In this document: one piece after another, positions 28,442 to 38,336 of the stretch
Position numbering within the stretch: the first letter of the stretch is position 1
Layout: the number at the start of each line of letters is the position of its first letter
From: Cyanobium sp. M30B3
GTDB taxonomy: Bacteria > Cyanobacteriota > Cyanobacteriia > PCC-6307 > Cyanobiaceae
Direction: 5' to 3'
NCBI GenBank assembly: GCA_018399015.1
Contig: CP073761.1
Coordinates: forward strand, 248,001 to 312,000
DNA: 64,000 nucleotides
The notes under the pieces: generated by a model
Told to the model about the DNA's origin: nothing
Databases searched by the model: none
What the model saw: the letters and a program-made list of their open reading frames with translations, nothing else
Translations under genes and position numbers: made by a program

Positions 28442-29265
28442 AGCGTGCTCACCGCCATGCCGCCTTCCACGGCCTCCCGGATCGCCAGCAGCTGCACCAG
28501 CAGCGCCTCCAGCCGGTGCAGCGGCACCATGTTCGGCCCGTCGCTCAGGGCGTTCTCGGGGTCGGGGTGCACCTCCATGAACAGCCCGTCCACCCCCACC
28601 GCCACGGCGGCCCGGGCCAGGGGCGCCACGAACTCCCGCTGGCCGCCTGAGCTGCTGCCCCGCCCCCCCGGTTGCTGCACCGCATGGGTGGCATCGAAGA
28701 TCACCGGGCAGCCCAGGGCCTGCAGCTGGGGCAGGCTGCGGTAGTCCACCACCAGGGTGTTGTACCCGAAGCTGGTGCCGCGCTCGGTGAGCCACAGCCG
28801 GCCGCTGCTCGCCTGCAGGTCGCATTCCGCCAGCTTGCCCACCACCTGGGCCATGTCCCAGGGCGCCAGGAACTGGCCCTTCTTCACATTCACCACCTTG
28901 GCCGTGCCGGCCACGGCCTTGGCGGCGGCCTCCAGCAGGTCGGTCTGGCGGCACAGAAACGCCGGGATCTGCAGCACGTCCACCGCCTGGGCGGCAGCTG
29001 CGGCCTGGTGGCTCTCGTGGATGTCGGTGAGCACCTTCACCTCGAAGCGCTCGCCCACCTCCTGCAGGATCGCCAGACCTTCCTCGGGCCCGGGCCCCCG
29101 GAACGACTTGCCGGAGCTGCGGTTGGCCTTGTCGAAGCTGGCCTTGAAGATGTACTCGACGCCCAGCGTCCGGCAGAGATCGCTCACCTGCTCGGCCACC
29201 TGCAGCACCAGGTCGCGGTTCTCGATCACGCAGGGGCCGGCGATCAGGCGCAGGGGGGTGGTCAT
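28438..29265 (-). CDS. kdsA: 3-deoxy-8-phosphooctulonate synthase
   Basis: 275 aa. Condenses arabinose-5-phosphate and phosphoenolpyruvate to KDO-8-phosphate. Family signatures: [10 protein letters not shown] (8-17), [12 protein letters not shown] near 41-52, [39 protein letters not shown] and [16 protein letters not shown] start at 29263-29265. Lies 79 bases after the kdsD stop and overlaps kdsC by 4 bases, so kdsD-kdsA-kdsC form the KDO supply operon. Confidence 0.95.
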   Translation of the reverse strand: MTTPLRLIAGPCVIENRDLVLQVAEQVSDLCRTLGVEYIFKASFDKANRSSGKSFRGPGPEEGLAILQEVGERFEVKVLTDIHESHQAAAAAQAVDVLQIPAFLCRQTDLLEAAAKAVAGTAKVVNVKKGQFLAPWDMAQVVGKLAECDLQASSGRLWLTERGTSFGYNTLVVDYRSLPQLQALGCPVIFDATHAVQQPGGRGSSSGGQREFVAPLARAAVAVGVDGLFMEVHPDPENALSDGPNMVPLHRLEALLVQLLAIREAVEGGMAVSTL

Positions 29266-29344
29266 GGGTTCCGTAGCGGCGGTGACGGTAAAGAGGTGCC
29301 GAGAAAGGGTTGAGATCGCGACGTGCGAGCCGGGTGGAGGTCGC

Positions 29345-30388
29345 TCAGGTCCCGTTGCGGCTGAAGCCAGCCTGGACCAGGTCGTGGAGCCGCAGCAGGC
29401 CGCTGACCCGCCCGGGCTGGTCCACTTCCACCACGGGCAGCACCGAGATCGCCTTGCGAGGATTGCGCTCCATCAGTTCCAGGGCCGTGGCCGCCAGCAC
29501 CTCGGCGGTCACGGTGATCGGATCAGCCGTGGCCATCTGGGCGGCGGTCACCTGGCCCCAGCCACCCGGCTCGTGCCGTTGCAGGGTGCGGCGCAGGTCG
29601 CCATCGGTGATCAGGCCCGCCAGTCGGGTGGGCTCGCCCGGGGCATGCACCCAGCTGGCTCCGAGGCTGCCCCGGCTGGCGCTGCCCTGGGTGAGGTGGG
29701 CGATCACCTCCGGCAGCGGCGCATCCGGCGCTAGGGGGGTGAGCTCGCTGGCCGGCACCATCACCTCCGCCACGGTGAGGGTGAGCTGGCGGCCCAGGGA
29801 GCCCGCCGGGTGGTTGATGGCGAAATCCTCAGGCGAGATGCCGGCCCGCTCCATCCACACCGCCGCCAGGGCATCGCCGATCGCCATGGCCACCGCCGTG
29901 CTGGCCGTGGGCGCCAGGTTCAGCGGGCAGACCTCCCGGTCCACCGAGCCGTCGAGCACCACGTCGCAGCCCCGGGCCAGGCTGGAGCCGATCCGCCCCA
30001 CCAGGGCGATCCGCGCCGTGCCCCGCCGTTTCAGGTGGGGAAGGATCGCCAGCAGCTCCTCGGTTTCGCCGCTGTTGGAGAGCAACAGGGCCACATCGTC
30101 GGCATGGACGATCCCCAGATCGCCATGCAGGGCATCCACGGGGTTGAGGAACACCGCCGTCAGCCCGATGGACGAGAAGGTGGCGGCGATCTTGCGGGCC
30201 ACGATGCCGCTCTTGCCCACCCCGGTGATCACCAGCTTGGCGCGCCGCTGTCGGCAGGCCTCCAGCTGGCGCAGGGCCAGCTCCACCTGGCCGGCATCCA
30301 GCCGCTGGGCGGTGGCGGCAATCGCGGCCGCCTCTTCCTCCAGGCAGCGGGTGAGGGCGGACAAGGGGATCTGCAGGATGACAGTCAT
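29345..30388 (-). CDS. kdsD: Arabinose-5-phosphate isomerase (KdsD/KpsF)
   Basis: 347 aa. Converts ribulose-5-P to arabinose-5-P, the first step of KDO synthesis. N-terminal SIS sugar-isomerase domain (about 40-180) with [34 protein letters not shown] and [17 protein letters not shown]-terminal pair of CBS domains (about 205-340) with [14 protein letters not shown] and [21 protein letters not shown]. The ATG overlaps the selD stop as ATGA, so it is co-translated with the SelD fusion, an unusual partner. Confidence 0.94.
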   Translation of the reverse strand: MTVILQIPLSALTRCLEEEAAAIAATAQRLDAGQVELALRQLEACRQRRAKLVITGVGKSGIVARKIAATFSSIGLTAVFLNPVDALHGDLGIVHADDVALLLSNSGETEELLAILPHLKRRGTARIALVGRIGSSLARGCDVVLDGSVDREVCPLNLAPTASTAVAMAIGDALAAVWMERAGISPEDFAINHPAGSLGRQLTLTVAEVMVPASELTPLAPDAPLPEVIAHLTQGSASRGSLGASWVHAPGEPTRLAGLITDGDLRRTLQRHEPGGWGQVTAAQMATADPITVTAEVLAATALELMERNPRKAISVLPVVEVDQPGRVSGLLRLHDLVQAGFSRNGT

Positions 30389-32504
30389 TCTCTCAGGTCT
30401 GCCCCTGGGGCCCCTACCTCACCGACCAGCCGGGCCTCCCTGAAGCCACGCTGGCCCAGCTGCTCCAGGGCGGTCTCCGCCGCCGTGGCGGGAACTGCCG
30501 CCAGCAGGGGCCCGCAGGTCTGGGGGTCGATGAGCAGGCCCTGCAGGGCGGCGCTGGCTGGGCCCTGGAGCATCACCGGACCCTCCAGCAGGGCGAGGGC
30601 CCGGGCGTTGGCGGGGGCCAGGCTGCTGGCATGGCCCCCGCCCAGCAGCTCCAGGGCCCCCGGCAGGGCCGCCACGGCGCCGCTGTACAGCCGCACCCCC
30701 AGGTGGGCGGGGCTGGCGGCCAGCATCTCGCCGAGATGGCCCAGCAGGCCGAAGCCGGTCACGTCCGTGCAGGCGCTGCAGCCCAGCTCCTGCAGCAGGG
30801 GCACCAGTGGTGCCTGGCTCTGCTGCATCTGCTCCAGGGCGGCGTCGATCCATGCCGCCCTGGCGTCCCCGGCCATGGCGGCGGCGAACAGCACGCCGGT
30901 GCCCAGGGGCCGGGTGAGGAGCAGGGCCTGCCCGGCGCGGAGGGGGCCCTTCGGCCAGTGGCGGGCCGGCGCCACGGTGCCGTTCACGCTCAGGCTGAGG
31001 GCCAGGCCGCCGCCGTCGCGGGCCTCCAGGGTGTGGCCGCCCACCAGCTGCGCCTCCAGGGGGGCGAGCACCGAGCGGATGCCGGCCAGGGTGTGCGCCA
31101 GCAGCTGCTGCTGGATCGGCGGTGCCGCCTCCGGCAGGGTGACCACGGCCTGGGCACTGTGCACCCGGGCGCCGCTGGCCCAGAGGTCGCTGCAGGCATG
31201 CAGGGTGGTGAGCCTGGCATTGAGCCAGGGGTCGTCCACCAGGGCAGGAAAGCCATCCACGCTCTGCAGCAGCAGCGCGCCGTCCTGGAGCTGGCCCACC
31301 ACGGCGGCGTCCTCGGCGCCCCCCCCCAGCCCCGCCTGGCGCAGGCCCGCCTCCAGGGTGGCTGGCGCCAGCTTGGCCGCGCAGCCACGGCAGGCCATCG
31401 GTTCATCCCTGCCCTGGGCCTCCCTGCCCCCCATGGCCCCGGCCTGCTGGAAGCGGGCCATGAACTGGCGGTCGATGTGCTGTTTCCAGTGCCACAGCAG
31501 CCGGCTCGGCCCCAGGGCCAGGGGCCCCCACAGGGCGATCGCCGCCGGTGCTCCGTCAGGGCTGAGGTCGGCGAGCAACTGCAGGGCCCGGCGCTGGGGC
31601 CGCCATGCCCGCAGCCTCTGGGGCGGTTCCCCGGCCGTCAGGCAGCGGGCCAGGTTGGCCGCCAGGGTGGGGGCCGCCCGCACCGCCCATACCCCCGAGG
31701 GCGGCCGGGGCGCGGCGCTGACCACGCCGCAATCGCCTACGGCGAAGATGCGCGGCTGGTTCTCCACCTGCAGGCTGGCCGAGGTGCGCACACGGCCGTC
31801 GCCATCGCAGGGCAGGCCGGCCCCGCCAGCCAGGCCGGCGCCCGGCTGCCCGTGCAGGCCAGCGCGGCCGGCAGATCATCTGCCACGCGCCGCCGTAGGG
31901 CCACGCCGGCCTGCCGCAGCAGGCGCTCGCCCAGGGGCCGGGCGGCGGCGGGGTGCAGGTGCAGCTGGTCGCCCCGCAGCAGCAGCTCCAGGGCCTGGCC
32001 GCGCTGGCGGCCGCGCAGGGCCAGGGCCAGCTCCACCGCCGCCGCACCGCCGCCGCGGATGCGCAGGGGCGCGGCCTGGTCGTGGCCTTCGTTGAGCCAG
32101 TGCAGGAAGGGCTCCAGCGGTTTCACGCCGATCCGGCAGCTGTCCAGGTTGCGGGTGGTGCAGCCCAGATCGAGGCTCAGCCAGTCCCAGATGAGGGGCG
32201 GCCGGTCGGCCAGCAGCAGGCGGCGGTTCGCCAGCTCGAGCCCGGTGATCTCGGCGATCACCAGGGTCACGTCCACGGCGCTGCAGAGCCGCCGCAGGTC
32301 GATGCTGCACTCCTCCAGTGCGTACACGCCCGCCACCAGGCCGGGGAGCATGCCGGAATAGAGAGCCGTGCTGGCCCGGTTCACCAGGGTGATGGCTCCG
32401 GGCGGCCGCTCGCCGCGCATCAGCCAGCGCAGCAGCACCAGGGCGTGGGTGTGGCCGCCACCCGCCAGCAGCAGCTGCTGGGCCGGCGGCCTTGCGGAGG
32501 ACAT
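30385..32504 (-). CDS. selD: SelD fusion: NDH-2-like flavoprotein domain + selenide,water dikinase (frameshifted here)
   Basis: Makes selenophosphate from selenide and ATP, used for selenouridine in tRNA or selenoproteins. N-terminal pyridine nucleotide-disulfide oxidoreductase domain from ATG 32504 (QQLLLAGGGHTHALVLLRW...) and C-terminal SelD domain with MACRGCAAKL (catalytic Cys and Lys), CTDVTGFGLLGHLGEML and DPQTCGPLLA. This fused layout is known in cyanobacteria. The reading frame breaks at the CCCC run 31821-31824: the first part would end at 31737, and the second is open from about 31840. Adding one base gives 707 codons with the expected ...GLPCDGDGRVRTSASLQVENQPR junction. Probably intact in the cell. 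Confidence 0.85.
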
Positions 32505-32526
32505 CGACGGGCTCAGGGCACGCAGC

Positions 32527-33408
32527 TCAGAAGGGCAGGGGCAGGAAGGCCTTGGCCGCCAGCGGGGCCAGGAACTGGAGCACGCCAAGGGCCCCGCTCA
32601 GGGCGGCCGAGCCCATGCCGTTGCCAGCGCCGCCCGGCTGGGGCTCGGCGGCGCCCACCTGCCTGGCGGCCTGGCGCAGCTGGCGGGCTTCGGCCTCCTC
32701 GCCCCGTGCCGCATACAGCGAGGCCGCGTAGTCGAAATCGCTGGCCGCCAGCTGGCGCTGGCCCAGCTCGCTGCGGGTGATGGCCCGGGCCAGCCAGCTC
32801 ACCGCCGCGGCTGGCTCGCGCCGGATCGCCTCGCTGAACCACTGCTCGGCCTCGGGCATCCGCCCCTGACGGGCCGCCTCCACGCCGGCGTTGTGCAGTT
32901 CCCCGAAGCTGAACAGGCTGGGGTCCAGTCCACGGGCCCCCTGCCAGTGGGCGCGGCTGAGGGCGCCGCCATCCAGCAGGGCCCCGCCGAGGTCGGCCTG
33001 GCGCAGATCGGTGCCCTCCAGTCGGGCCCCGCGCAGATCGGCACCCCGCAGGGAGGCCCCCAGCAGGCTGGTGAAGCTGAGGTCGGCGCCGTTCAGCCGG
33101 GCGCCATCCAGCCGGGCCTGGCTGAGGTTGGCGCGCTGCAGCCGGGCACCGCGCAGATCCACATCGGCCAGCTGGGCATGCACCAGGTCGGCGCCCGCCA
33201 GCTCGCAGTCGGGGCAGCGCCGCTGCTCCATGAGCTGCACCAGTCCAGTGCTGGCCAGGGCGGCCTGTGTGCCGCCGAGGCTGACCACGGCCAGGGCGGC
33301 CATGCCGGTGAGGGCGGTGCCTGCGGCTGAGACCAGCTCCAGCCCCAGCGGCAGGCGGGTCAGCGGACCGGCCCGTCGTGCCAGTGGGCCCCGGCAGTGC
33401 GCTGTCAT
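32527..33408 (-). CDS. Exported pentapeptide-repeat protein with TPR-like tail
   Basis: 293 aa from ATG 33406-33408. A hydrophobic N-terminal segment (VSAAGTALTGMAALAVVSLGG) is followed by about 15 A(D/N)Lxx pentapeptide repeats, forming a right-handed quadrilateral helix (roughly 70-150), then helical TPR-like pairs (EAARQGRMPEAEQWFSEAIRREP...) and a C-terminal hydrophobic segment. Function unknown; such proteins often act as scaffolds or inhibitors at membranes. The start overlaps the transglutaminase stop (ATGA), and the stop lies 22 bases before selD. Confidence 0.8.
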   Translation of the reverse strand: MTAHCRGPLARRAGPLTRLPLGLELVSAAGTALTGMAALAVVSLGGTQAALASTGLVQLMEQRRCPDCELAGADLVHAQLADVDLRGARLQRANLSQARLDGARLNGADLSFTSLLGASLRGADLRGARLEGTDLRQADLGGALLDGGALSRAHWQGARGLDPSLFSFGELHNAGVEAARQGRMPEAEQWFSEAIRREPAAAVSWLARAITRSELGQRQLAASDFDYAASLYAARGEEAEARQLRQAARQVGAAEPQPGGAGNGMGSAALSGALGVLQFLAPLAAKAFLPLPF

Positions 33409-35254
33409 GGCCTGGCTCCCTGTGCCTGCCTTATAGCGTCCCGGCGGCGGCGTTTCAGCTCCCGCAGGCCCTGCCGCCAGCGCTGCCGGGCCTGCCGGAC
33501 AGCGCTGGCACTGCCCGCCGCCGCGAACCGCCGCTGGCGATGGCAGGCCACCAGCTGCGTGAGCGGTTGGGCCAGCTGCGGATGGAGGGCCCGGGCCCGG
33601 GCCGCCAGCTGCTCCAGGGTCTCCCCCGGTTCGGGCTCCAGCCCCAGCTGCCCCAGCACCTGCAGCAGCCCGCGCAGGTCGCGCTCGTGCGGATCGCGGG
33701 GCCGCTGGCTCCGGCGCAGCAGCAGCAGACCCGACGTCAGGCCGGCGGCGACCCCGGCCAGGATCAGCCAGCCGAGGGCCCAGCGCTGCCCGCCCAGCAG
33801 CCGGCGGAGCAGCTCCTCCTGTTGCGCCTGGTCGAAGCCCAGCCACCAGCGGCTCCAGGCCATGTCCAGCCCCCACCACTGCCGCTGCAGCCAGCTCCAG
33901 GGACCCGGGACCGAGCGGCGGAGGGCGCTCGCCGCGCCGTCCGCCACGCTGCCGCCTGCCACCCAGCTGCTGGGATCCACCGCCAGCCAGCCCTGGCCTG
34001 GCAGCCACACCTCACTCCAGGCATGGGCATCGCTCTGGCGCAGTTCCAGGTAGCTGGCCCCGCCCAGCGGCTCCACCCAGGTGCCGCCCAGATAGCCGCT
34101 CACCACCCGGCTGGGTACGCCGGCGGCGCGCATCAGGGCGCTGAAGGCACTGGCGTAGTGGCCGCAGAAGCCCACCCGGCGCTCAAACAGGAAGCGGTCC
34201 AGGCCATCGGGGCCGTCCAGGAGCCCCGGCTGGCGGTCGTAGCGGAACCCCTGGCCCTGGAACCAGGTGCGGGCGGCCTGCACCCGGGCGGCCGGGTCGG
34301 CCAGGGTGGTCCACTGGCGGCCCAGGGCCAGCAGGCGGGGATTGCGGTTGGCGGGCAGCACCAGCTCGCTCAGCCGCGGGGCTGGCGCTGCCAGTCCGGG
34401 GGGACGCCGGCTTCGAGCAGCCGGTAGCTGCGTCGCTCCAGGGCAGGTCGCAGCAGGCGCAGCTCGCCGTTGGGCTGGGGGCGCAGATTGCCATCGAGCG
34501 GCTGGCCGCCGCCACTCCAGGGCACGGCCGTGAACCGGCTCGGCTCCACCAGCCACACCTGATCCCGCGTCGCCGGCGTGGTCGCTGGGGGGAGGGGTCG
34601 GGCGGGGTTGATCCGCCCGCTCTCCGCGTTCGGTTCCCGCCGCCAGCGCTGGCCGTCGAAGTTGGGATGCACCAGCACCCGCCAGTAGCGCTGGGCCGGC
34701 GGCGGCGGCCGGTCGTCGCTGAAGGCCACCCGCGCGGCCGGACTGGTGTTGTCCACCAGGGTGGCGATCGAGCCGGGATCCAGGCTGTCGCTCAGGCCCG
34801 TGCCGGCCCGGGCGCCGGGGCCGCCGCCGGCCGTGCCGAAGGGGCTGACGCGGGGCAGCAGCAGGAACAGCACCAGGGCCACGGGCAGCGCGGCGGCCAG
34901 CAGCCGCAGGCTGCGCCGCAACAGCTGGGGCCAGGCCAGGGCCAGGTTGGTCTCCAGTTGCAGCAGGCCCGCCAGGCTGAGCAGGGCCGCCAGCAGCTGC
35001 AGCAGGCTGGGCAGCAGGTCGGCCTGCTGGGCCGCCAGCAGCCCGCAGATCACCAGCTGCAGCAGGGCCACCAGCCGGCGGCCGGCCCGGTCCCGGGCTT
35101 CGCGCAGCTTGAGTGCGGCCATCAGCAACAGGGCCAGGGTGAAGGCGCCCAGCAGCCAGCCCGGGTCGAGGCCCAGGCCGCCCAGCCCCAGCACCGCCAG
35201 GGTGAGCCACTGCAGCCGCTTCGCAGGCAGGGGGGCGAGGGGCGTGCTGGCCAT
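33405..35254 (-). CDS. Membrane-anchored transglutaminase-like protein (frameshifted here)
   Basis: A DUF3488/transglutaminase-like protein of the type encoded next to moxR and DUF58 genes. The N-terminal half (from ATG 35254) has five to six membrane helices plus a periplasmic region; the C-terminal half has the transglutaminase core with cysteine in RRVGFCGHYASAF, histidine in SDAHAWSEVWL and aspartate in LAVDPSSW, then a membrane helix (ALGWLILAGVAAGLTSGLLLL) and an Arg-rich tail. The frame is broken at the GGGG run 34378-34381: the first part stops at 34370, and the second continues to 33405. One added base gives 617 codons and a clean ...DWQRQPPRLSELVLP junction. Role (protein or peptidoglycan modification) unknown. 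Confidence 0.82.
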
Positions 35255-36249
35255 CAGCGACTCAGGGCCAGGGCCCGCAGGCAGCGCTCCCGGTGCTCCT
35301 TGCCCTGCCCGGGGGGGATGGGCTGATCGGGCAGCAGCAGGCCGAAGCGTTCGCCGGCCTGGCTGCGCTGCCAGACCGCCGCACTGAGGTGCTCCAGGGC
35401 CTGCTCATGGGGCACCTGGGGGGCCAGGGTGAGCCAGGGGGGCTGGTGGCCCTCCCCCTGGAACAGCTTGGTGAGGCGGCCGCGGCCCTGGGCCAGGGCC
35501 TTCCAGGCCAGGCGGCTCTGGCTGTCCTCGGGGCGCTGGGGGCGCAGGTCGTGCCAGTGGTCGATGCCGTCCCCGCTGGCCGCCGCTGCGGGGCCGCCCG
35601 GGGTCTGGGGCGGCGGGCCGGGGGCCAGGGCCACCGGCCCCCGCCGCCGCGCCGGGATCACCAGCTGGGGCACGGGCGGCTGCCAGCGGCTCCAGCACAC
35701 GAACAGCCCCAGGGGGGCCGTGCTGCGGATCAGCAGCGCTCCCGGGGTCTGGAGTCCGCGCCGCCGGCAGTGCCACTCCAGCTGCAGCGGATTGGCGCCG
35801 GCCTTCAGCCGCTGCGGCGGGCTGGGCGGGCCATCCGCCAGCCGCAGCTCGATGCCCTCGCGCCAGCTGTCGCTGTGCAGCAGCAGGGGGTAGGCCAGCG
35901 GTGCATCGGCGAAGCCGGGCGCGGGGGGGGCGCAGCGCAGCTCCAGCCCCTGCAGGTTGGCGTGGGTGAGGTGCATGGCCAGCAGCAGCAGCGCCAGCAG
36001 CAGAAAGCTCAGCAGCAGCGGGCCGTTGCGCTGGGTCTGGATGCCCACCACCTGCAGCAGCGCGGCGCCGGCCAGCCACAGGCCCCCGAAGCGCGTCGGC
36101 ACGATGTAGAGGTTGCGCAGGTGCAGGCGGAGCGCTTCCCCTGTGTGGAGCCGGCCCAGTCCCTCCGGCCACCGCCGCGTCCAGGGTGCCGTGCCGGCGG
36201 TGATGCTCCCGGCCCGGCGGCTCGCTGCGCTGCGTTCAACGGATCGCAT
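35254..36249 (-). CDS. DUF58 domain protein (MoxR-associated)
   Basis: 331 aa from ATG 36247-36249, overlapping the moxR end by 14 bases. Two hydrophobic segments near the N-terminus (LWLAGAALLQVVGIQTQ and LLLSFLLLALLLLAMHL), then a beta-rich region and the DUF58/vWA-like core (DGIDHWHDLRPQRPEDSQSRLAWKALAQGRG). The RP-D-RxI-WKA pattern is degenerate but recognisable. DUF58 proteins are thought to work with MoxR ATPases in assembly of envelope complexes. TGATG overlap with the downstream transglutaminase gene. Confidence 0.82.
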   Translation of the reverse strand: MRSVERSAASRRAGSITAGTAPWTRRWPEGLGRLHTGEALRLHLRNLYIVPTRFGGLWLAGAALLQVVGIQTQRNGPLLLSFLLLALLLLAMHLTHANLQGLELRCAPPAPGFADAPLAYPLLLHSDSWREGIELRLADGPPSPPQRLKAGANPLQLEWHCRRRGLQTPGALLIRSTAPLGLFVCWSRWQPPVPQLVIPARRRGPVALAPGPPPQTPGGPAAAASGDGIDHWHDLRPQRPEDSQSRLAWKALAQGRGRLTKLFQGEGHQPPWLTLAPQVPHEQALEHLSAAVWQRSQAGERFGLLLPDQPIPPGQGKEHRERCLRALALSR

Positions 36250-37132
36250 CCACCTGCTCCAGCAGGGCGCGGCTGAGCTGGCCGCTGGCGGTTGGATCGA
36301 GCCGGTGCTCGGCCACCGCCGGGAAGACGGCCTGCACGTCATCCGGGGTGACGAAGGCGCGCCCCTCCAGCAGGGCCCAGGCGCGGGCGGCCGCCAGCAG
36401 CCCCTGGGAGGCCCGGGGGGAGAGGGGTGCCCCGGGCGCCTGGGCGCTGCGGCTGGCGGCCACCAGGTCGAGCAGGTAGTCGAGCAGGGTGTCGCTGCAG
36501 TGCTGGCCGCGGCAGTGCTCCTGCAGGGCCAGCAGATCCTCGGGCTGGCGGCCGGTGGCCAGCCTGGAAAGGGGCAGGGCCTGCCCCGCCAGCAGGGCCC
36601 GCTCCGCCGCCCGCTCCGGGAAGCCGAGGCTGAGGCGCATCAGGAAGCGGTCGAGCTGGGATTCCGGCAGGGGGGCGGTGCCCACCTGGTCGAGGCTGTT
36701 CTGGGTGGCGATCACCATGAATGGCTGGGGCAGGGGGTGGCTGGTGCCGTCCACACTCACCCGGCCGCTGGCCATCGCCTCCAGCAGGGCGCTCTGGGTG
36801 CGGGGACTGGCCCGGTTGATCTCGTCGGCCAGCAGCACCTGGGTGAACAGCGGTCCGGGCTGGAAGCGGAAGCTGCCGCTGGCCGGGTCGAGCACGTTGA
36901 TGCCGGTGAGATCGGCGGGCAGCAGGTCGCTGGTGAAGCTCACCCGGCGGAAATCCAGCCCGAAGCTGCGGGCCAGGGCCTCGGCCAGGGTGGTCTTGCC
37001 GGTGCCGGGCAGGTCCTCCAGCAGCAGGTGGCCGCCGGCCAGCAGGCAGCTCAGGGCCAGGCGCACGCTCCCCTGCTTGCCGAGCAGCACCCGGCTGATG
37101 GCCTCCACCTGGCCGTCGAGGCGTGTGGTCAA
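36236..37132 (-). CDS. MoxR-type AAA+ ATPase
   Basis: 298 aa. Walker A LPGTGKTTLAEAL (41-53), Walker B VLLADEINRASPRTQSALLEAM (about 105-126), sensor 1 FMVIATQNSLDQVGTAPLPESQLDRFLM and the MoxR C-terminal lid. MoxR ATPases act as chaperones that insert cofactors or assemble complexes, usually together with DUF58/vWA proteins. TTG start at 37130-37132. First gene of the co-directional tract that runs to kdsC at 27872. Confidence 0.9.
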   Translation of the reverse strand: MTTRLDGQVEAISRVLLGKQGSVRLALSCLLAGGHLLLEDLPGTGKTTLAEALARSFGLDFRRVSFTSDLLPADLTGINVLDPASGSFRFQPGPLFTQVLLADEINRASPRTQSALLEAMASGRVSVDGTSHPLPQPFMVIATQNSLDQVGTAPLPESQLDRFLMRLSLGFPERAAERALLAGQALPLSRLATGRQPEDLLALQEHCRGQHCSDTLLDYLLDLVAASRSAQAPGAPLSPRASQGLLAAARAWALLEGRAFVTPDDVQAVFPAVAEHRLDPTASGQLSRALLEQVDAIR

Positions 37133-37190
37133 CGGGGGTGCTGGCGGGGCTGGGCCGATTCTGGCCCTGGCGCCGCCCTAGCGTTCGCCC

Positions 37191-38336
37191 ATGGCCAGCG
37201 CCGATGCCACCCAGCGCCATGGCGGCAACCTGGCCGCGGCGGCGCGGCAGCTGGGGCGGCGGCCCGGCTCCCTGCTCGATGCCAGTGCCTCGCTGGTGCC
37301 CTTCGGGCCGCCCCTGGCGCTGCGGCTGGCCCTGCTGCGAGCGGTGGCCGGCTCGCCGCTGCGGGCCTACCCCGACCGCGACTGGCAGGGTCTGCGGCGC
37401 TGCCTGGCCGAGCTGCATGGCCTGGCGCCCGCCTGGGTGCTGCCCGGCAACGGTGCCGCCGAGCTGTTCACCTGGGCTGCCCGCGACGCGGCGGCCGCCG
37501 GCGTCAGCCTGCTGCCGGCGCCGGGCTTCGCCGACTACCAGCGCGCCCTCGCTTGCTGGAGCGGCGCCCACAGGCTCTGGGCCCTGCCCCTGCACTGGCA
37601 CGGCGCCTTCCCCCAGTCATTTCCCCAGCCCGACCCCAGCGCTGGAGACGCCGCTGCGCTCTGGATCACCAACCCCCACAACCCCACGGGCCAGCTCTGG
37701 AGCCGGGCCTCCCTGGAGCCCCTGCTGGCCCGCTTCGCCCTGGTGATCTGCGACGAGGCCTTCCTGCCCCTGGTGCCGGGCGGCGAGGCCCAGTCGCTGA
37801 TCCCCCTGCTGGCCCAGCATCCCAATCTGGTGGTGATCCGCAGCCTCACCAAGCTGCTGGCGGTGGCCGGGCTGCGGCTGGGCTATGCCCTCGGCAGCCC
37901 GGAGCGGCTGGAGCGCTGGGCGGGGTGGCGGGATCCCTGGCCCCTCAATGGCCTGGCCCTGGCGGCGGCGGAGGCGGTGCTGGCCCGGCCGGGCTGGCTG
38001 GCCGGCTGGACCGCCCGGGTGCAGCACTGGGTGGCCCGGGAAGGGCCCTGGCTGGGCGAACAACTGGGGTGCTGGCCCCAGTTCACGGTGCTGCCCTCGG
38101 CCGCCAACTTCCTGCTGCTGCGGGGCGAGCAGGACCTCAGCCCCCTGGCCGGGGCCCTGGCCGGGCGCCATGGGGTGCTGGTGCGCCAGTGCCGCTCATT
38201 TGCCGGGCTGGATGGCCGTTGGCTGCGGCTGGGCCTGCAGGATCGCCACGGCAACCGGCGCCTGCTGCGCGCCCTGGCCGCCGAGCTCCCCCCGGGCTCC
38301 TACACCAGCTCCGCCAGCAGGTCGGCCAGCCGCTGA
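37191..38336 (+). CDS. cobD: Class I/II PLP aminotransferase, CobD-like (threonine-phosphate decarboxylase)
   Basis: 381 aa. Fold type I PLP enzyme: substrate loop [24 protein letters not shown] near 85, [13 protein letters not shown] (about 161-173), [12 protein letters not shown] and the PLP lysine in [20 protein letters not shown] near 220. These fit L-threonine-O-3-phosphate decarboxylase of cobamide synthesis; histidinol-phosphate aminotransferase is the close alternative. ATG 37191. Its 3' end overlaps murG by 37 bases, tail to tail. Confidence 0.78.
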   Translation: MASADATQRHGGNLAAAARQLGRRPGSLLDASASLVPFGPPLALRLALLRAVAGSPLRAYPDRDWQGLRRCLAELHGLAPAWVLPGNGAAELFTWAARDAAAAGVSLLPAPGFADYQRALACWSGAHRLWALPLHWHGAFPQSFPQPDPSAGDAAALWITNPHNPTGQLWSRASLEPLLARFALVICDEAFLPLVPGGEAQSLIPLLAQHPNLVVIRSLTKLLAVAGLRLGYALGSPERLERWAGWRDPWPLNGLALAAAEAVLARPGWLAGWTARVQHWVAREGPWLGEQLGCWPQFTVLPSAANFLLLRGEQDLSPLAGALAGRHGVLVRQCRSFAGLDGRWLRLGLQDRHGNRRLLRALAAELPPGSYTSSASRSASR

